Positions 1-11,555 of a DNA stretch of 64,000 nt are shown here, one piece after another (positions within the stretch are counted from its first letter, which is position 1; each line of letters begins with the position of its first letter). Below the pieces are notes generated by a model. The model saw nothing but the letters and a program-made list of their open reading frames with translations. It was not told the origin of the DNA and did not search any database. The DNA lies in the NCBI GenBank assembly GCA_024516035.1, contig CM044966.1:17675391-17739390 (forward strand). The letters run 5' to 3'. Both the position numbers and the translations under genes were made by a program. The DNA comes from Bactericera cockerelli. Its lineage: Eukaryota > Arthropoda > Insecta > Hemiptera > Triozidae.

Positions 1-173
1 TTTTGGCTCTATACTTTGGATGTTATGGGGTCTGCTCATACATTGTGAGAAAACAGTAGCTGCTTTAATATCAGATAAAAATAAGATATTAGGGTACTTA
101 AGAAAAAACAAAAGGTTCTGCACTGCACTACCCATGAAAATTATGATACAGTTGAACCTAAATATAATAGGTT

Positions 174-385
174 TCTCTCTTCATGAGTTTGTGTTACCTT
201 ATAGAGAGATTAATTTGACCTGGAAATTGTTCTCTTATTTCTCTTCAAGAGTTCATGTTACCTTATAGAGCAATTAATTTGACCTGGAAATTGTTCTCTT
301 ATTTCTCTTCAGGTTTCTCTCTTCAAGAGTTCATGTTACCTTATAGAGAGATGAATTTGACCTGGAAATTGTTCTCTTATTTTCA
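174..385 (+). repeat. Three-copy tandem repeat
   Basis: Unit of about 60-75 bp containing TTACCTTATAGAGAGATTAA then TTGACCTGGAAATTGTTCTC, three times, with TTTCTCTTCAGG between units. Confidence 0.85.
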
Positions 386-549
386 TGTTCAACACAGAGT
401 ATAGCTAAAAAAAGGTCACTATAGATCTAATGGAGGTTGGTGTGAGAATTGGGGCTTCTCGTGTGGGACTCCAACCAGTTTATAATAATAAATAGCTAAA
501 AGAAACTTTTTGAATTGTATAACCCAAAGAAACACATTAATATTAAATA

Positions 550-745
550 TTGCCGACCTCCGTGGCTCAGTGGTTAAGAGCATTGGTTACTGACCCGGAC
601 GTTGCGGGTTCGAATCCCGGCCGGAGCAGAAATTTTTTGACCAAAATTTTCCGTGTCTGGAATGGCATGGATGTAAAGGTAAAGTGCCCTGAAGTAATAC
701 GAAAGCGGTTCCGGGGCAAACTTACCTTTTTTTTAAAAAAAAAAA
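550..745 (+). mobile_element. tRNA-derived SINE with T-rich tail
   Basis: Head CCGACCTCCGTGGCTCAGTG (A box) and GGGTTCGAATCCCGG (B box), then a body with GTGCCCTGAAGTAATACGAA. An inverted copy is at 60700-60885 in RIC1 intron 3. Confidence 0.85.
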
Positions 746-779
746 GTATTATTAATTACCTGAAATGGAGCAGTGTTAG

Positions 780-937
780 GTAGGACATTATTGTTATTTT
801 CTTTTTTTACTTATTTATTTTATCATTTGTTTGTTTGTTTGTTTGGTTATTTATTATTATTATTTTTTTTCTTTTCTTAATTTTATACTGTTACCTGTAC
901 TTTGTCCTCCTAATAAAGCTTACAAAAAAAAAAAAAC
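780..937 (+). mobile_element. LINE-like 3' tail with poly(A)
   Basis: T-rich stretch, then TTTGTCCTCCTAATAAAGCT and a poly(A) run. The same 3' end recurs at about ten places in the window. It ends just before a SNUPN splice acceptor. Confidence 0.75.
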
Positions 938-944
938 ATTTCAG

Positions 945-1209
945 ACAACCCTCCGCTTCTTCTGGCTCACCACGCGTCTAGAAGAGGTTGATGTGGCAGC
1001 CCGGGCCAAGAGCAACCAGTTCCGCATTCTCCCTGCGGCACGGTTCCCGGTGATTCAGATGCAGGAGTCTCTCTCCCAGGTGGGACTCTACCCGGAGAAC
1101 AAGCCGGTGGTGGACGGCTTCCTCTTCTACCATCCGGAGGCCATCTACATGAGTGGCACCACGCCACTGGTCGGATGGTTGAAAGGCTTCATGATACCGG
1201 AGATTATCA
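945..1209 (+). CDS. SNUPN: SNUPN exon: m3G cap-binding domain
   Basis: 88 codons plus one base, entered in phase 0 after a TTTCAG acceptor and leaving in phase 1 at ATCA|GTGAGT. It encodes the RFFWLTTRL to WLKGFMIPEII segment of the cap-binding domain. The acceptor is odd: a LINE-like AATAAAGCTT plus poly(A) tail ends only about nine bases upstream, so almost no pyrimidine tract is left. Confidence 0.88.
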
Positions 1210-4200
1210 GTGAGTACAAGCAATTTTTTCTGTAGTTTCACATTTTTTTTTTTTTTTTTTTAATTTTCCATTTATTTATTACAAAATTATAATATGATAC
1301 AGATTTTGAAATGATTTAATGGTACCCTTTCTCAAAGTAGTTAAAAAAACTGTGTTGAGAAAGGGTACCATTAAATCACATTAAACTGAGACAAAGACAT
1401 TGCTGCATGTCTTGCAGGATGTTGCTTAACTTCAGTGAAAGAACAAGAACTGGTGTGTTCAATGTATCATTAAGGCTGGCTACAATGGCTACCAAAAAAT
1501 GAGTTAACATTATATGTATTATAGATATGTATTTATATAATATGACCGTGCAGTTAAAAGTAATGTTAAACACAACAAGAAAAAAAAAACATTATATCTC
1601 TTTATGTATATTCAAAACTATTTCCTGCTTACTCATTATACTTCCTTCTAATGAGAGCAAATAAGTTTGAAACAGCTGTCCAGGTATGTTTTGGTATTCA
1701 TGCACATTTTCTCACTGTTCTGTTTATACAAATACTATTTTCTTTTTCCCCCAATTTTAGAGAAATTTCACAACAGAATTCTCCATTGCAAGAGGGCTTG
1801 CACATAGGTGATCTTGGTTTAAAATTTCTCTAAAATGGATTTCTACACTTTGTTATGTCTGTGGCAAAGATGGTAACACACTTGGCTTGCACATACATAA
1901 ATAATAGTAATAACACTCTAGTGGAAGGTAACCACTAGGCAAGGTTAATGCTCAAAGGATTTTCTTCTACCACCTAACTCAAATTAATGAGGAGAAATTC
2001 ATGCAGAGGGTGGGATTTGAACATACAGATCTGGTTCATACATAGGTGATATTGGTTTAAAAAACAACCGACCTCAGTAGCTTGATCGATAAGGCAGTGG
2101 ACTTGTAACCTGGAGGTCGGTGGTTCAAGTCCCGGTTTCAGCGTAGATTTAGTAAAGCAAGTTTGAGTAGTTGTGATATCACAAAAGTGATTAACACAAA
2201 TATGATAACTTTTTACTTCCGAGAAATTTCTAATATTAGAAATCGGAAGTATTGTGTTCGTTTTTGTAAAAAAAAAATATTTTTTTGCTCCGATTTCAAT
2301 TTTTTTCATATTTCTGGACGTTTCATAACCTACTGAGTAAATTTGGTTTTGTGTCGGTCTGTTAAAATGATTCCTTGTAACGCGCAAATCTCGGAAACTA
2401 CTCGACCGATTTTGATGAAATTTTGCACACATCTAGAAGACATTCTGCAGATGGTCCCATTTTAAATTCATCGAATTCGTAGTAGCGGTTCTGGGTGAAA
2501 GAGACCATGCGCCTGACCACTAACTTTTTACTTAAACGCTTATATCTCGTGAACGGTACACCCGATTTCGATGAAATTTTGTAAGAATATGCATATGATT
2601 GTTTTACATAGGTTGTTTATATTTATTTTTAAATTAAATATAATTTGACTCTGATATTTAAGAAAAACCAAAATTTTGCACAAAAAAGTAAAAAAATAAG
2701 TACCACGACTTACCAATACAGAATTTTTTGTGGAATTTAGAATGTAGAAAAAACGATATTCTACCATATAAAACAAATTTGAAGAAAATCGGTTGAGCCA
2801 TTTTGGAGATACAAGTAATTTTCTATAAAATCTCAAAATTGGCACGTGTTTACAATGTGAAGCAATCACGAGGAAGTATTGTGTCCATAATTGGCAGTGT
2901 TTTTTTTTCTTCTTTGGTTTCTATACTTTATTTTGCATTAGAAAGAAATAATTATTGAAGAACTGTTTGAAAAGGCAATTAGAATAGATATGGAAATCAT
3001 CATCATCATCATAGGGTCGCGTCATCGTGACCGATGGTAGCCAGACAGTGGAGTAATAAGTCAGCACTTCGACCACTGTCTTTACAAGGAGGCTAATAAT
3101 TGACAAGGGCCCCCAGAACCAAGCCAATACTGGTCTACTCCCTGTTTATAGTCCCTTAGCCCCAAATATGGAAATGACAGATTTATTTGGACCAAATTGT
3201 ATAAATAAATGTTATTCACTTTATTTTGCATTAGAAAGAAATAATTATTCAAGAACTGTTTGCAAAAGCAATTAGAATAAATGTGGAAATGACAGATTTA
3301 TTTGGACCGAATTGTATAAATAAATGTTATTCACTTTATTTTGCATTAGAAAGAAATAATTATTCAAGAACTGTTTGCAAAAGCAATTAGAATAAATATG
3401 GAAATCATAGGGTCGCGTCATCGTGACCGATGGTAGCCAGACAGTGGAGTAATAAGTCAGCACTTCTACCACTGTCTTTACAAGGAGGCTAATTATTGAC
3501 AAGGGCCCCCAGAACCTAGCCAATACTGGTCTACTCCCTGTTTATAGTCCCTTAGCCCCAAATATGGAAATGACAGATTTATTTGGACCAAATTGTATAA
3601 ATAAATGTTATTCACTTTATTTTGCATTAGAAAGAAATAATTATTCAAGAACTGTTTGCAAAAGCAATTAGAATAAATATGGAAATCATCATCATATGGT
3701 GGCGTCATCGTGACCGATGGTAGCCAGACAGTGGAGTAATAAGTCAGCACTTCTACCACTGTCTATACAAGGAGGCTAATTATTGACAAGGGCCCCCAGA
3801 ACCTAGCCAATACTGGTCTACTCCCTGTTTATAGTCCCTTAGCCCCAAATATGGAAAAGACAGATTTATTTAGACCAAATTGTATAAATAAAAGTTATTC
3901 ACTTCTCTCCTCATCAGATCATGTTCAGGTTCACTCCAGCTATCTGGAGGAGAAGCCTGCGGACTACACAACTCTAGCCGAGCATGTGGCCCAGCACGGG
4001 AACTCCTACGGGAAGAAAAACAAGAAGAAGAAGGCAGGTGCAGCCGAGGCAGGAGACAAGGTGAGTGTTGCTGTGTGAGTGAAGAATAGAATATACCTTA
4101 GAGTAGTATATACCTTGTTTATACTGCCGAGGTAAGACTGAAAAGTCCCTTTACTCCAGCAGTCAAACAGGTCTTATATATGTATTTTATAGGATAAATA

Positions 4201-5852
4201 TTTTACAATTTTATATATATAAAAAAAAACCATGTTTATTTTTAAAAAAAGCTGAAAAAGTAAAAATGAAAAAAAAAGTTGAGGAGTGTTGCTGTGTGAG
4301 TGAGTGTTGCTATGTGGGTGAGGTGTTGGGGGCTGTGTGAGTGAGTGTTGCTGTGTGGTGATGTTGCGTGTGGTATTGCTGTGTGAGTGAGTTAGTTGTG
4401 TGTGGTGATGTTGCTGTGTGGTGAGTGTTGCTAGCTGCATTGTTTCTAGACCTGTGGCATTTTGACATTGAGACATGACCATACTTTTTTTTTCACTACC
4501 ATTATTATTTCTACTATTCTTATATTGTATTTTACTAGTATTTCCTATCTTGTTTTCTATCATACTTACCCTCTAAAAAAGAAAGAGGTGCTTTGTTAAA
4601 GTTTTGGCATAATGGGACTACCTGTCTTGCGCTGACAGTCTAAATAAAGCACTACTTATACTTGGCAGAAAAAAAGTACTTGGTAGTTGCTTATGAGAAA
4701 CCAGTGGTCAAGTTGTTGATCTGGCAATCCAGTGGTCATGGGATTGGAAACCAGCCAGACATGACTTGCATTTGGGCTGAAAAAAAAGGTAGTTGCTTAC
4801 AAGAAGCCAATGGTCAAGTTGTTGATCTGGTAATCCAGTGGCCATGGGATTGGAAACCAGTCGGACAGGACTTGCATTTGGGATTTTGACCACTTAATAA
4901 TATGTTTCTGTGTACTCATTTTGACAAAAGTTCAGTGGGTAGCACATTATTATGAGATTTATGAGACATCCAATAACATCATCTGCCCAAGTAACTCCAT
5001 TTAAAGCTGTCATATTTTTTTATTCAGTTTTAATCAGGAGGTATGAATGGACCTTGTAACGTCTTATGCCAGGTCCACACCTTCGTAATGTAATGTTGGG
5101 TTGTTACATGCAACAAAATTTGCCATTGTGGACGTGACCCAAGCACAGAAGCAAACGCTGAGTGCAGCAGTCAGAGATGCATGTGAATGGTACAGTAACA
5201 CGCTTCATGTTACGTTTCAAAAATGTGGACCTGGCATTTGGTAGGAAATTGATAAAACTCTGACTCTGTCAGGATTTGAACCTGGGTAGCTTGTGTGCAA
5301 GCCGAGTGTGTTACCCGCTTAGACAAGATGACTAATGAATCTTATGATGCATCATTGCATCATAAGATTTGCACAGAAAAGGGAGAAGTACAACTTCTCA
5401 CTTTTCTGTTTATACTGATTAAAATAGAGAGGTTAGTGTTGATGGCATGGATAATCAGAACTATTACCTGCTGATGAGAGCAAATAAGCTCGAAACAGCT
5501 GTCCAGGTATGTTTTGATATTCATGTACATATGTACAATGTACATCTAGTACAACTTCTTTTTTTTTTTTTTTTTTTTTTTTTTGTTAAAAAAAGCTTTA
5601 TTGGGTAGAACAAATTAGGTAGAACAAATACAGTAAAATACAATGAAATATAAAGAAAAACAAAAAGATTAAACAAATATACAAGAAAAAAAAGAGATAT
5701 GTCCTACCTAAAGGGCGGGGTTATTGCCTGTGGCAATCTCACTTTTCTGTTTATACTGATTTGAAACTATTTTCCCCTTCCAGATGGAAACGGATGCAGC
5801 CCTCCCCAAAGAATCATCTAAACAAGATACCGTAACAGCCATGGAAGACTAG
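945..5852 (+). CDS. SNUPN: Snurportin-1, C-terminal part (3 exons)
   Basis: Snurportin-1 binds the trimethylguanosine cap of spliceosomal snRNPs and carries them into the nucleus with importin-beta. Three exons join in phase (945-1209, 3918-4060, 5784-5852) and give about 158 residues of the C-terminal half. The first exon holds most of the m3G-cap-binding fold: RFFWLTTRL, then VDGFLFYHPEAIYMSGTTPL, then VGWLKGFMIPEII. The Trp in GWL corresponds, from memory of the human protein, to cap-stacking Trp276. The second exon has the YLEEKPADY segment and a lysine-rich stretch. The third is a short acidic tail ending in TAG. The importin-beta-binding N-terminus must lie left of the window. The reading frame shows no damage. 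Identification is from recalled family sequence, not a search. Confidence 0.88.
2066..2212 (+). mobile_element. SINE-B (tRNA-derived)
   Basis: ACCGACCTCAGTAGCTTGAT head, GGTTCAAGTCCCGG B box, tail TTGTGATATCACAAAAGTG. Family copies with the head on the minus strand are at 14562-14700, 18825-18925, 27842-27958, 32162-32308, 38855-38950, 39072-39184, 46133-46275, 51441-51582, 58541-58641, 60182-60405, 63420-63562 and 63609-63732; another plus-strand copy is at 17585-17729. Confidence 0.85.
2212..2910 (-). mobile_element. Hairpin element J (about 700 bp)
   Basis: One end is the imperfect palindrome TTTCTAATATTAGAAAT within CTTCCGA...CGGAAG; the other is GAAGTATTGTGTCCATAATT. There is no open reading frame of note. 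Three other near-full copies lie at 12615-13320, 13830-14547 and 34850-35565. Confidence 0.75.
2929..3900 (+). repeat. Tandem array with and without an inserted SINE-G
   Basis: Four copies of a unit starting TTTTGCATTAGAAAGAAATA. Three (about 280-290 bp) carry element G (GGTCGCGTCATCGTGACCGA...); the one at 3217-3332 lacks it and is about 116 bp. AATATGGAAAT flanks G on both sides, an apparent target duplication. Confidence 0.85.
3918..4060 (+). CDS. SNUPN: SNUPN exon: KPADY segment and Lys-rich linker
   Basis: Follows a strong acceptor (TTCTCTCCTCATCAG) and enters in phase 1, restoring an Asn codon with the previous exon. It encodes HVQVHSSYLEEKPADYTTL, then a GKKNKKKK cluster. It leaves in phase 0 at GACAAG|GTGAGT. 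The donor-flanking sequence GTGAGTGTTGCTGTGTGAGT recurs as a degenerate microsatellite about 210 bp downstream. Confidence 0.88.
4270..4440 (+). repeat. GTGTTGCTGTGTGAGTGA-type microsatellite
   Basis: Degenerate repeats of GTGTTGCTGTGTGAGTGA. The same words form the first 20 bases of the intron after SNUPN's middle exon. Confidence 0.8.
4660..4890 (+). repeat. Two-copy SINE-A-related repeat
   Basis: Two roughly 105-bp copies of GTAGTTGCTTA...CCAGTGG then CATGGGATTGGAAACCAG, resembling diverged SINE-A sequence. Confidence 0.65.
5560..5745 (-). mobile_element. LINE-like 3' tail, minus orientation
   Basis: Poly(T), AAAAAGCTTTATT, then AAAGGGCGGGGTTATTGCCT. It lies 40 bp before the final SNUPN acceptor. 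Confidence 0.7.
5784..5852 (+). CDS. SNUPN: SNUPN terminal coding exon
   Basis: Acceptor TTTTCCCCTTCCAG, then 22 codons beginning METDAALPKESSK and ending in TAG. It is in phase 0 with the preceding exon. The tail is poorly conserved in the family, so support comes from the splice site, the phase and the stop. I see no clear AATAAA close behind. Confidence 0.7.
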   Translation: METDAALPKESSKQDTVTAMED

Positions 5853-5991
5853 ACAGCCCAGATCTCACGTATCTGCTTGCGGCATTCATATATAATTCTA
5901 TTCACTAGGACACAGTGTGGACCTCCCTGGTTAAGAGTTTCACAGCACTGTCTCCCAATTCAGAGTTTATTTGCTTGAGTCCTGGTTGGGG

Positions 5992-6291
5992 TTAACACTT
6001 TGAGCCCATGAATACCATATATGACCCTCAGCTGACATTTCACAAAGGACATGAGTACCATATATGACCCTCACCCAAAATTTCACTGTAGACTTGTGTA
6101 CTCTATATGGTATTCACGACCTTTCTTTACTTGGAAGACATGAGTACTCCCTATGGTATTCTTTTCTATGTGTATCTCATAGGGAACAGGTTCTAGTGGT
6201 CCTTGGGATCAATGTATGAGTGTTGGGTTCTGAAATTTTGTGGTCCCTTGTGCTCACTTGCCGATCCCAGCTCTGGGGCTCAAAGTGTTAA
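5992..6291. mobile_element. piggyBac-like MITE (TTAA target)
   Basis: TTAA-CACTTTGAGCCC at the left and GGGCTCAAAGTG-TTAA at the right; 300 bp, no coding capacity. TTAA duplication and inverted ends are diagnostic of piggyBac-type insertion. Confidence 0.75.
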
Positions 6292-7509
6292 GGCTGGTAT
6301 GCAGAAATGATTTTGTAATCCCTATAGGGTTCACTGTAGGGTGGTCCCGAGCTTGCTATAGGGAATACTTCGACTTTGACAATTATTTATTAAAGAAACA
6401 TCTGATTGCACATGCGCACAGACGCTTTAAACAAACGTCTCTGAATAACAAAATCAGCTGAAGGGACAAATGACCCAGGCATCCCTACAGTGAGGACTCT
6501 GCATACCACCCTTAGGGTGTTTTGTTGAATTTTTCTAATCCATGTCATTTTGAAATGTGGAAATGATTGACACATTCTCGTTTTAACTTGATTATTGTAA
6601 CATAAACTCGTGCTATCTGTATTGAACCTGGGTTCATCCATAACTCATGAGTACATTAAAACCATGGAGAAAGAAGAAATGGAGATGTCACAATTTCCTA
6701 TCCCATATATCTTCCGTGCCTTTATCCCATATTAGCTTATGTTGCTATTGGGGTCAACATTGTTTAACCTCATTGAGGTTGGTAGGGTTGAGCAGCACAT
6801 TTTTTATGGCTGGATGTCCTTCCTAAAGTCAACAGTTCTATTTCATTTTAATATCCTAATCAGGACTTGGGTGTTAGCCTCCATTCGCTGGGAACTGTAC
6901 CAGCTACCCACATTAACCTTGCCCAGCCTGGGTAGGGTCAGAAAGACCTCTTGTAAACATAATTGGAAATTATTTCAATTATAGGTTTGAGAAATGATTT
7001 ATATGTAAACTCATCTCTCTTTTCAATATCCTTCTTTACATTACTCGCTTTGGATATGTAGATTTGTAATTTGGCTTGAATTTGTAAAAATTTCCCATTT
7101 GGTGCCCAAGAGTTTGATGATCAAAATTGGTGCTCTACCTAAGTTCCAAAAGTACCTACATAAAAAAGTCTCTAACCAAACTCTTGGAAATAATAATTTT
7201 GAAATTATCTAGACCAAATAATCTGGTCATATAAACAACTATATTTTTTGTCTATTGGTTACACGTCAATAATACAAAGTATACTCGGAAGTTATACATA
7301 GAGTAGGAATTTTGATCAGTTTTCTTCATATTAACAGCAGATTCAAGCCAACCTATCCTGGCACGATACATTTTACTATTAGTTTCTATGTAAGTTCACT
7401 ACATACCTCTATTTTGTGATTTCCTCCCCATTTCGAAATAAAATTCCTCCCCATTTCGAAATAAAATACTTGTTTGTATTAATTCCATAATTTTTGATTC
7501 GTAATATTT

Positions 7510-8570
7510 ATTTTCTCTTTAATCTATTACAACACCAACCTCAGTAGAGGTCGCGGGTTCAAAATCCAGCTGGGAAATGATAATAAGTGAATAAGTTACC
7601 CTTCCCATCTGGGATTAATAATACGTCTTGGGCTTACTGCTGGAATAATAGGACTCATTAGTCCTGATCGGGCAGTAGCTATAAATAAGGCGATATTATT
7701 ATTAAGGGGTCGACAGTCAGACGCCTTGACCACTGAGCTACCGGGGCAGACATAAAAAATTAATTTGGGGTCTTGTGGATACGATGGAAAATTCTATACT
7801 AGTGGTTCTGTGAACTGTAAACCTCACACAGATTCAACTATCGCATTATAAATGTTCAATCAAGCATGGGGACATCGAGACCTTTCATTCAATACCCCCC
7901 ACTCGATTAAAAAATATCAACCGGCCTTTTTTTAAAACAGCAAGGCCAACTTAGCTTTCACGATCACCAAATTTCACTAATGAACTCAAATATATTCCCT
8001 CAACGACTCTAATCCAAAATGTCCATTTTTGAAAAGTTGAGCTTTTTCACACGCAAATCTGACCATCCCAATAGATCTTGGTAATGAGAGTAGAACCTTT
8101 TTTATCCTCAAGGACCTCAAGCCGCTGAAAACAATATTGGTGTTCTTGTTCTAATATATTTTAGTTTAGGACAGATTTTTTGTTTTTACAGAGAGATGAC
8201 CCTACCCTTTTTCAATAAAGGTAGGTTACCTGTGAATGATTATTAGGTGAACATAAGGGTTTGTTCTAAATTTCTTTGGGTGGAAGAGATTGCCACAGGC
8301 AATAACCCCGCCCTTTAGGTAGGACATTTCTCTCTTTTTTTTCCTTCTTGTATATTTGTTTAATCTTTTTTTTTTTCTTTATATTTCATTGTGTTTTACT
8401 GTATATATTTTTTGTTCTACCTAATAAAGCTTAAAAAAAAAAAAAAACAAATCATGTATTTATAGGATTTTTTAAAAAGTATTACAATATCTTATTCAAC
8501 AGTTTACCTTTGGAACTTTAATATCTGAGCGGCTCCGATTGAACTCTTGTGGAAGATTAAAAATACATAA
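7510..8570 (-). mobile_element. Composite repeat, inverted copy of 55440-56100
   Basis: Segments 7540-7740, 7755-7953 and 8447-8570 match the complement of 55440-56100 (for example CTGAGCGGCTCCGATTGAAC and ATAAATGTTCAATCAAGCAT). A LINE-like tail (8276-8442) and about 320 bp of other sequence interrupt this copy. Confidence 0.7.
8276..8442 (+). mobile_element. LINE-like 3' tail with poly(A)
   Basis: GATTGCCACAGGCAATAACC, CCGCCCTTTAGGTAGGACAT, a T-rich run, then CTAATAAAGCTT and poly(A). Confidence 0.75.
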
Positions 8571-9176
8571 TATAATGTATTATGTCTATTAACAATAATA
8601 AAAATAAAATCTTAAATATTTTAAAATAACAATTTTTCCCTAATTATTTGAATGTATAAGTACTTACTAAAACAGACATAACAATCAAAAACACTCCACA
8701 CATAACATGAAAACATTTTTTTAACATTTTCAAAATTTATAATATTTTTTTTTTTTTTTTTACTACAAGGACAGTTTTAAATATTAATATAATTTATTAT
8801 AATAAAAAGTGGTCTAACACATGCTTTGCATTATTGGCCACTTAAACTTGTCATGTTCTTAATTTTTATTTTATTAATAAGTTATTTTTTACATTTAAAT
8901 TTTATTTATGAAGATGTAAGAATTTGTTGAATAAAAAATAATCTTTTGAAAGTACTAAAAAAAAAAGTTGGCCATGCCTCGATAAAATCACCGCGCCGCA
9001 GGCCTGGCCGCAACGCGGCTAGTCTACAGTATAAAATGATTCGTTTGTGTGTGTGTATGTTTGTAACGCTATAACTCGAGAACCACAAGTGTTAACAACT
9101 CTCTGAAATGTCCCTCTGAAATGAAGGTACCTATACTATCAATCCCTTATAAAAATCTTCAACCAAATTCTTTTTT

Positions 9177-9800
9177 TACTTTCCTTATCCTATAATAAGG
9201 AAAGTATTGTATTCGTCGAAAATTTGACCTACCCAGTTTTTCACATTTCTGGACGAATCATAGCCTCAGGATACCAAAAAGTTGTTTTCAGCCATTGGTC
9301 CGTGCGTCTGTCTGTGTGTCTGTGTGTGTGTGTGTGAACAGGATATCTCAAGAACGGTAAGAGCTAGAGACTTGAAATTTGGTATGGAAATTAATTTTAT
9401 ACACCAGACGAACCACGAAACTTTTGGTTGCAATCGGCCGCAGAATGCGGCCGCAGGGCCGCAAATATTGGCCGCAAGCGCCGTTTCTATGAATTGGTTA
9501 AAGATACAAAAAAAGTTAGAGAACAACATTTTCTTAGATTAAAAAAATAATAGGAGTCTATTCTGATCATTTTTTTGATATCTTGAACTTTTTTGAACTC
9601 GGCCCCAATTTACCGGTATTTTGTGGGGGACCCGCTTGGACTAACTTTTTTAGTATTCATCCTAGATGGGAGTTGTGACATATCAAATCCAATGATTTTA
9701 AGGTGCTGATTACGAATTTGATGTTAATTTTTAGATAAATGTTACCTTTAAGTCACCAGGGGCTTTTGGTCCCGTTTCCATTCCTAATATGATAAGGAAA
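9177..9800. mobile_element. Hairpin-ended element related to family J
   Basis: Starts with CTTTCCTTATCCTATAATAA and its complementary arm, followed by GTATTGTATTCGTC, and ends near GATAAGGAAAGTC. Same architecture as J (terminal hairpin, TATTGT(G/A)TTCG, CATTTCTGGACG) but a different sequence. Confidence 0.6.
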
Positions 9801-10192
9801 GTCGTGTGATGTTTACACCAGATTTTTTTTTTATCGGCTCTAGGGTTCAAACCCAAGATCTTCTGCGTGGCAAGCGAGCACCTTCCACCAGTGAGCTAAT
9901 TATGAGCTCTCTCAGTTGACATTTCTCTGTCTTAAGGAAATCAAAGAAAAAAATATACAGATATGAAGAAGATGAATTCATTTATTGTATGAGAAGCTTA
10001 ACAAAATAATAATTTACACTCTTTCTTAATAAAGTTTTTATGTACAGTAAATGAAATTGGTGATTTAACAGTCTGTCCACCAAAAAAAGGAGCCACTTGA
10101 AATATCTGGTTAACGGATTTAAAATTTGAAAAATGCTAAAACACGTGTACCATAATATCATGTGGGAAACATATTCTAATAGATTTTCTTTT

Positions 10193-11072
10193 CTTATCAC
10201 TACCAGAGGCGGCCCCAGGGGGGTCAACTTTGGAATCTTAAATAGAACCACCCTGTTTGTAATACATTTCTGAAAAGTATTTGACATAAGAAGTATTTTA
10301 AGATAAATTTCAAGATAAAAAGATTTTTTATTCAAAACAGGGCCGTAGATTTCGTACATTTTCATCAGAGGTTTCAGTAAAAAAAATTATATAGAAAATA
10401 AATATTTTGGAAAAAAATGTTGAACACATGTTTTTCCATTTGAAATAATTTTCGTGCCTTTTTGATATCATTAGCTTTACCAGAGGAGGTTTTAAGGGTT
10501 CAACTTTTTTTTTTAAAATGTAAAACTTTTCTTTTTCGAGTAAAATTTGTGATCAATAAATTCAATGACTCTTGTTGTTCAATCTAAACTTAAACAGGGC
10601 TGGAGATACTTTAATTTAATGTGAAAAAGTCTCAGTTCCGCGTTCAGTCCTTGTCTCCGGCCCTTTTTGAAAGATATACTAAATTTAAATTGAACAGAAA
10701 GACGCATTGCATTTATTTAGCACAAATTGTACTCAGAAAAGGATAGCTTTTACATTTTAAGAAAAAGTTGAACCCTTGAAACCTCCCCTGGTAAAGCTAA
10801 TGATATCAAAACGGCATAACAATTTAATTCTTTCAAAAGGAAAAACATGTGTTCAACATTTTTTTCTTAAAAATACAATTAATTTTCAAAAAACAAAAAC
10901 TGAACCTCTGAAATGAAATGACGATATCTCCGGCCTTGTTTTGAATAAAAATGTCAAACTTGTCTTAAAATATTTCTGATGTCAAATACTTTTCAGAAAT
11001 GTATTACAAACAGGGTGGTTCCACTTAAGATTCCAAAGTTGACACCCTGCGGCCACCCCTGGTAGTGATAAG
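10193..11072. mobile_element. Foldback element with long inverted arms
   Basis: CTTATCACTACCAGAGGCGG at the left and CACCCCTGGTAGTGATAAG at the right. Arms of about 330 bp pair through CAGGGTGGTT and AAAGTTGACCCC-type blocks. No transposase visible. Confidence 0.8.
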
Positions 11073-11074
11073 AC

Positions 11075-11555
11075 TTATATCAGCCCCCGTGATAGACCTA
11101 TATCAGTGCCCGGGATAGACTTATATCAATCAATCCCCGTGATAGACTTATATTAGTCATCGGGGATAGACTTATATTAGTCCCCGTGAAAGACTTATAT
11201 ATCAGTCTCCGTGATAGACTTATAAGAGTCCCCGGGGATAGACTTATATCAGTCCCCGGAGATAGACATATATTATATCAGTCCCGTGATAGACTTATAT
11301 CAGTCTCTGGGGATCGAGGATATACTTATATCAGTCCCCGTGATAAACTTATCTCAGTCCCTGGGACAGACTTATATCAGTCCCTGTGATAGACTTATAT
11401 CAGTCCCTATGGATGGGGGATTGATTTATGTCAGTCCCTATGGACGGGGGATAGACTTATATCAGTCCCTGTGATACTTATATCAGTCCCTATGGATGGG
11501 GGATAGGTTTATATCAGTCCCTATGGACGGGGGATAGACTTATATCAGTCCCCGT
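11075..11555 (+). repeat. Degenerate tandem repeat, GATAGACTTATATCAGTCCC
   Basis: About 17-20 imperfect copies with CCCCGTGATAGACTTATATC cores and variable GG(G)GATC spacers; longer GGATGGGGGAT units near the right end. Confidence 0.85.

Larger units (their letters stand above)
1..944. other. SNUPN upstream intron: repeats
   Basis: Holds a SINE-E fragment (1-90), a three-copy tandem repeat (174-385), a tRNA-headed SINE (550-745) and a LINE-like 3' tail with poly(A) (780-937). No further SNUPN exon recognised. Confidence 0.6.
1210..3917. other. SNUPN intron with dense repeats
   Basis: Contains a small hairpin (1318-1374, TAATGGTACCCTTTCTCAA and its complement), a SINE-F fragment (1905-2042), SINE-B (2066-2212), hairpin element J (2212-2910) and a tandem array (2929-3900). 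Confidence 0.65.

Noticed and set aside
7040..7480. Possible gene in the intergenic gap
   Set aside because: Only short open frames, no family resemblance and no splice-site pairs.
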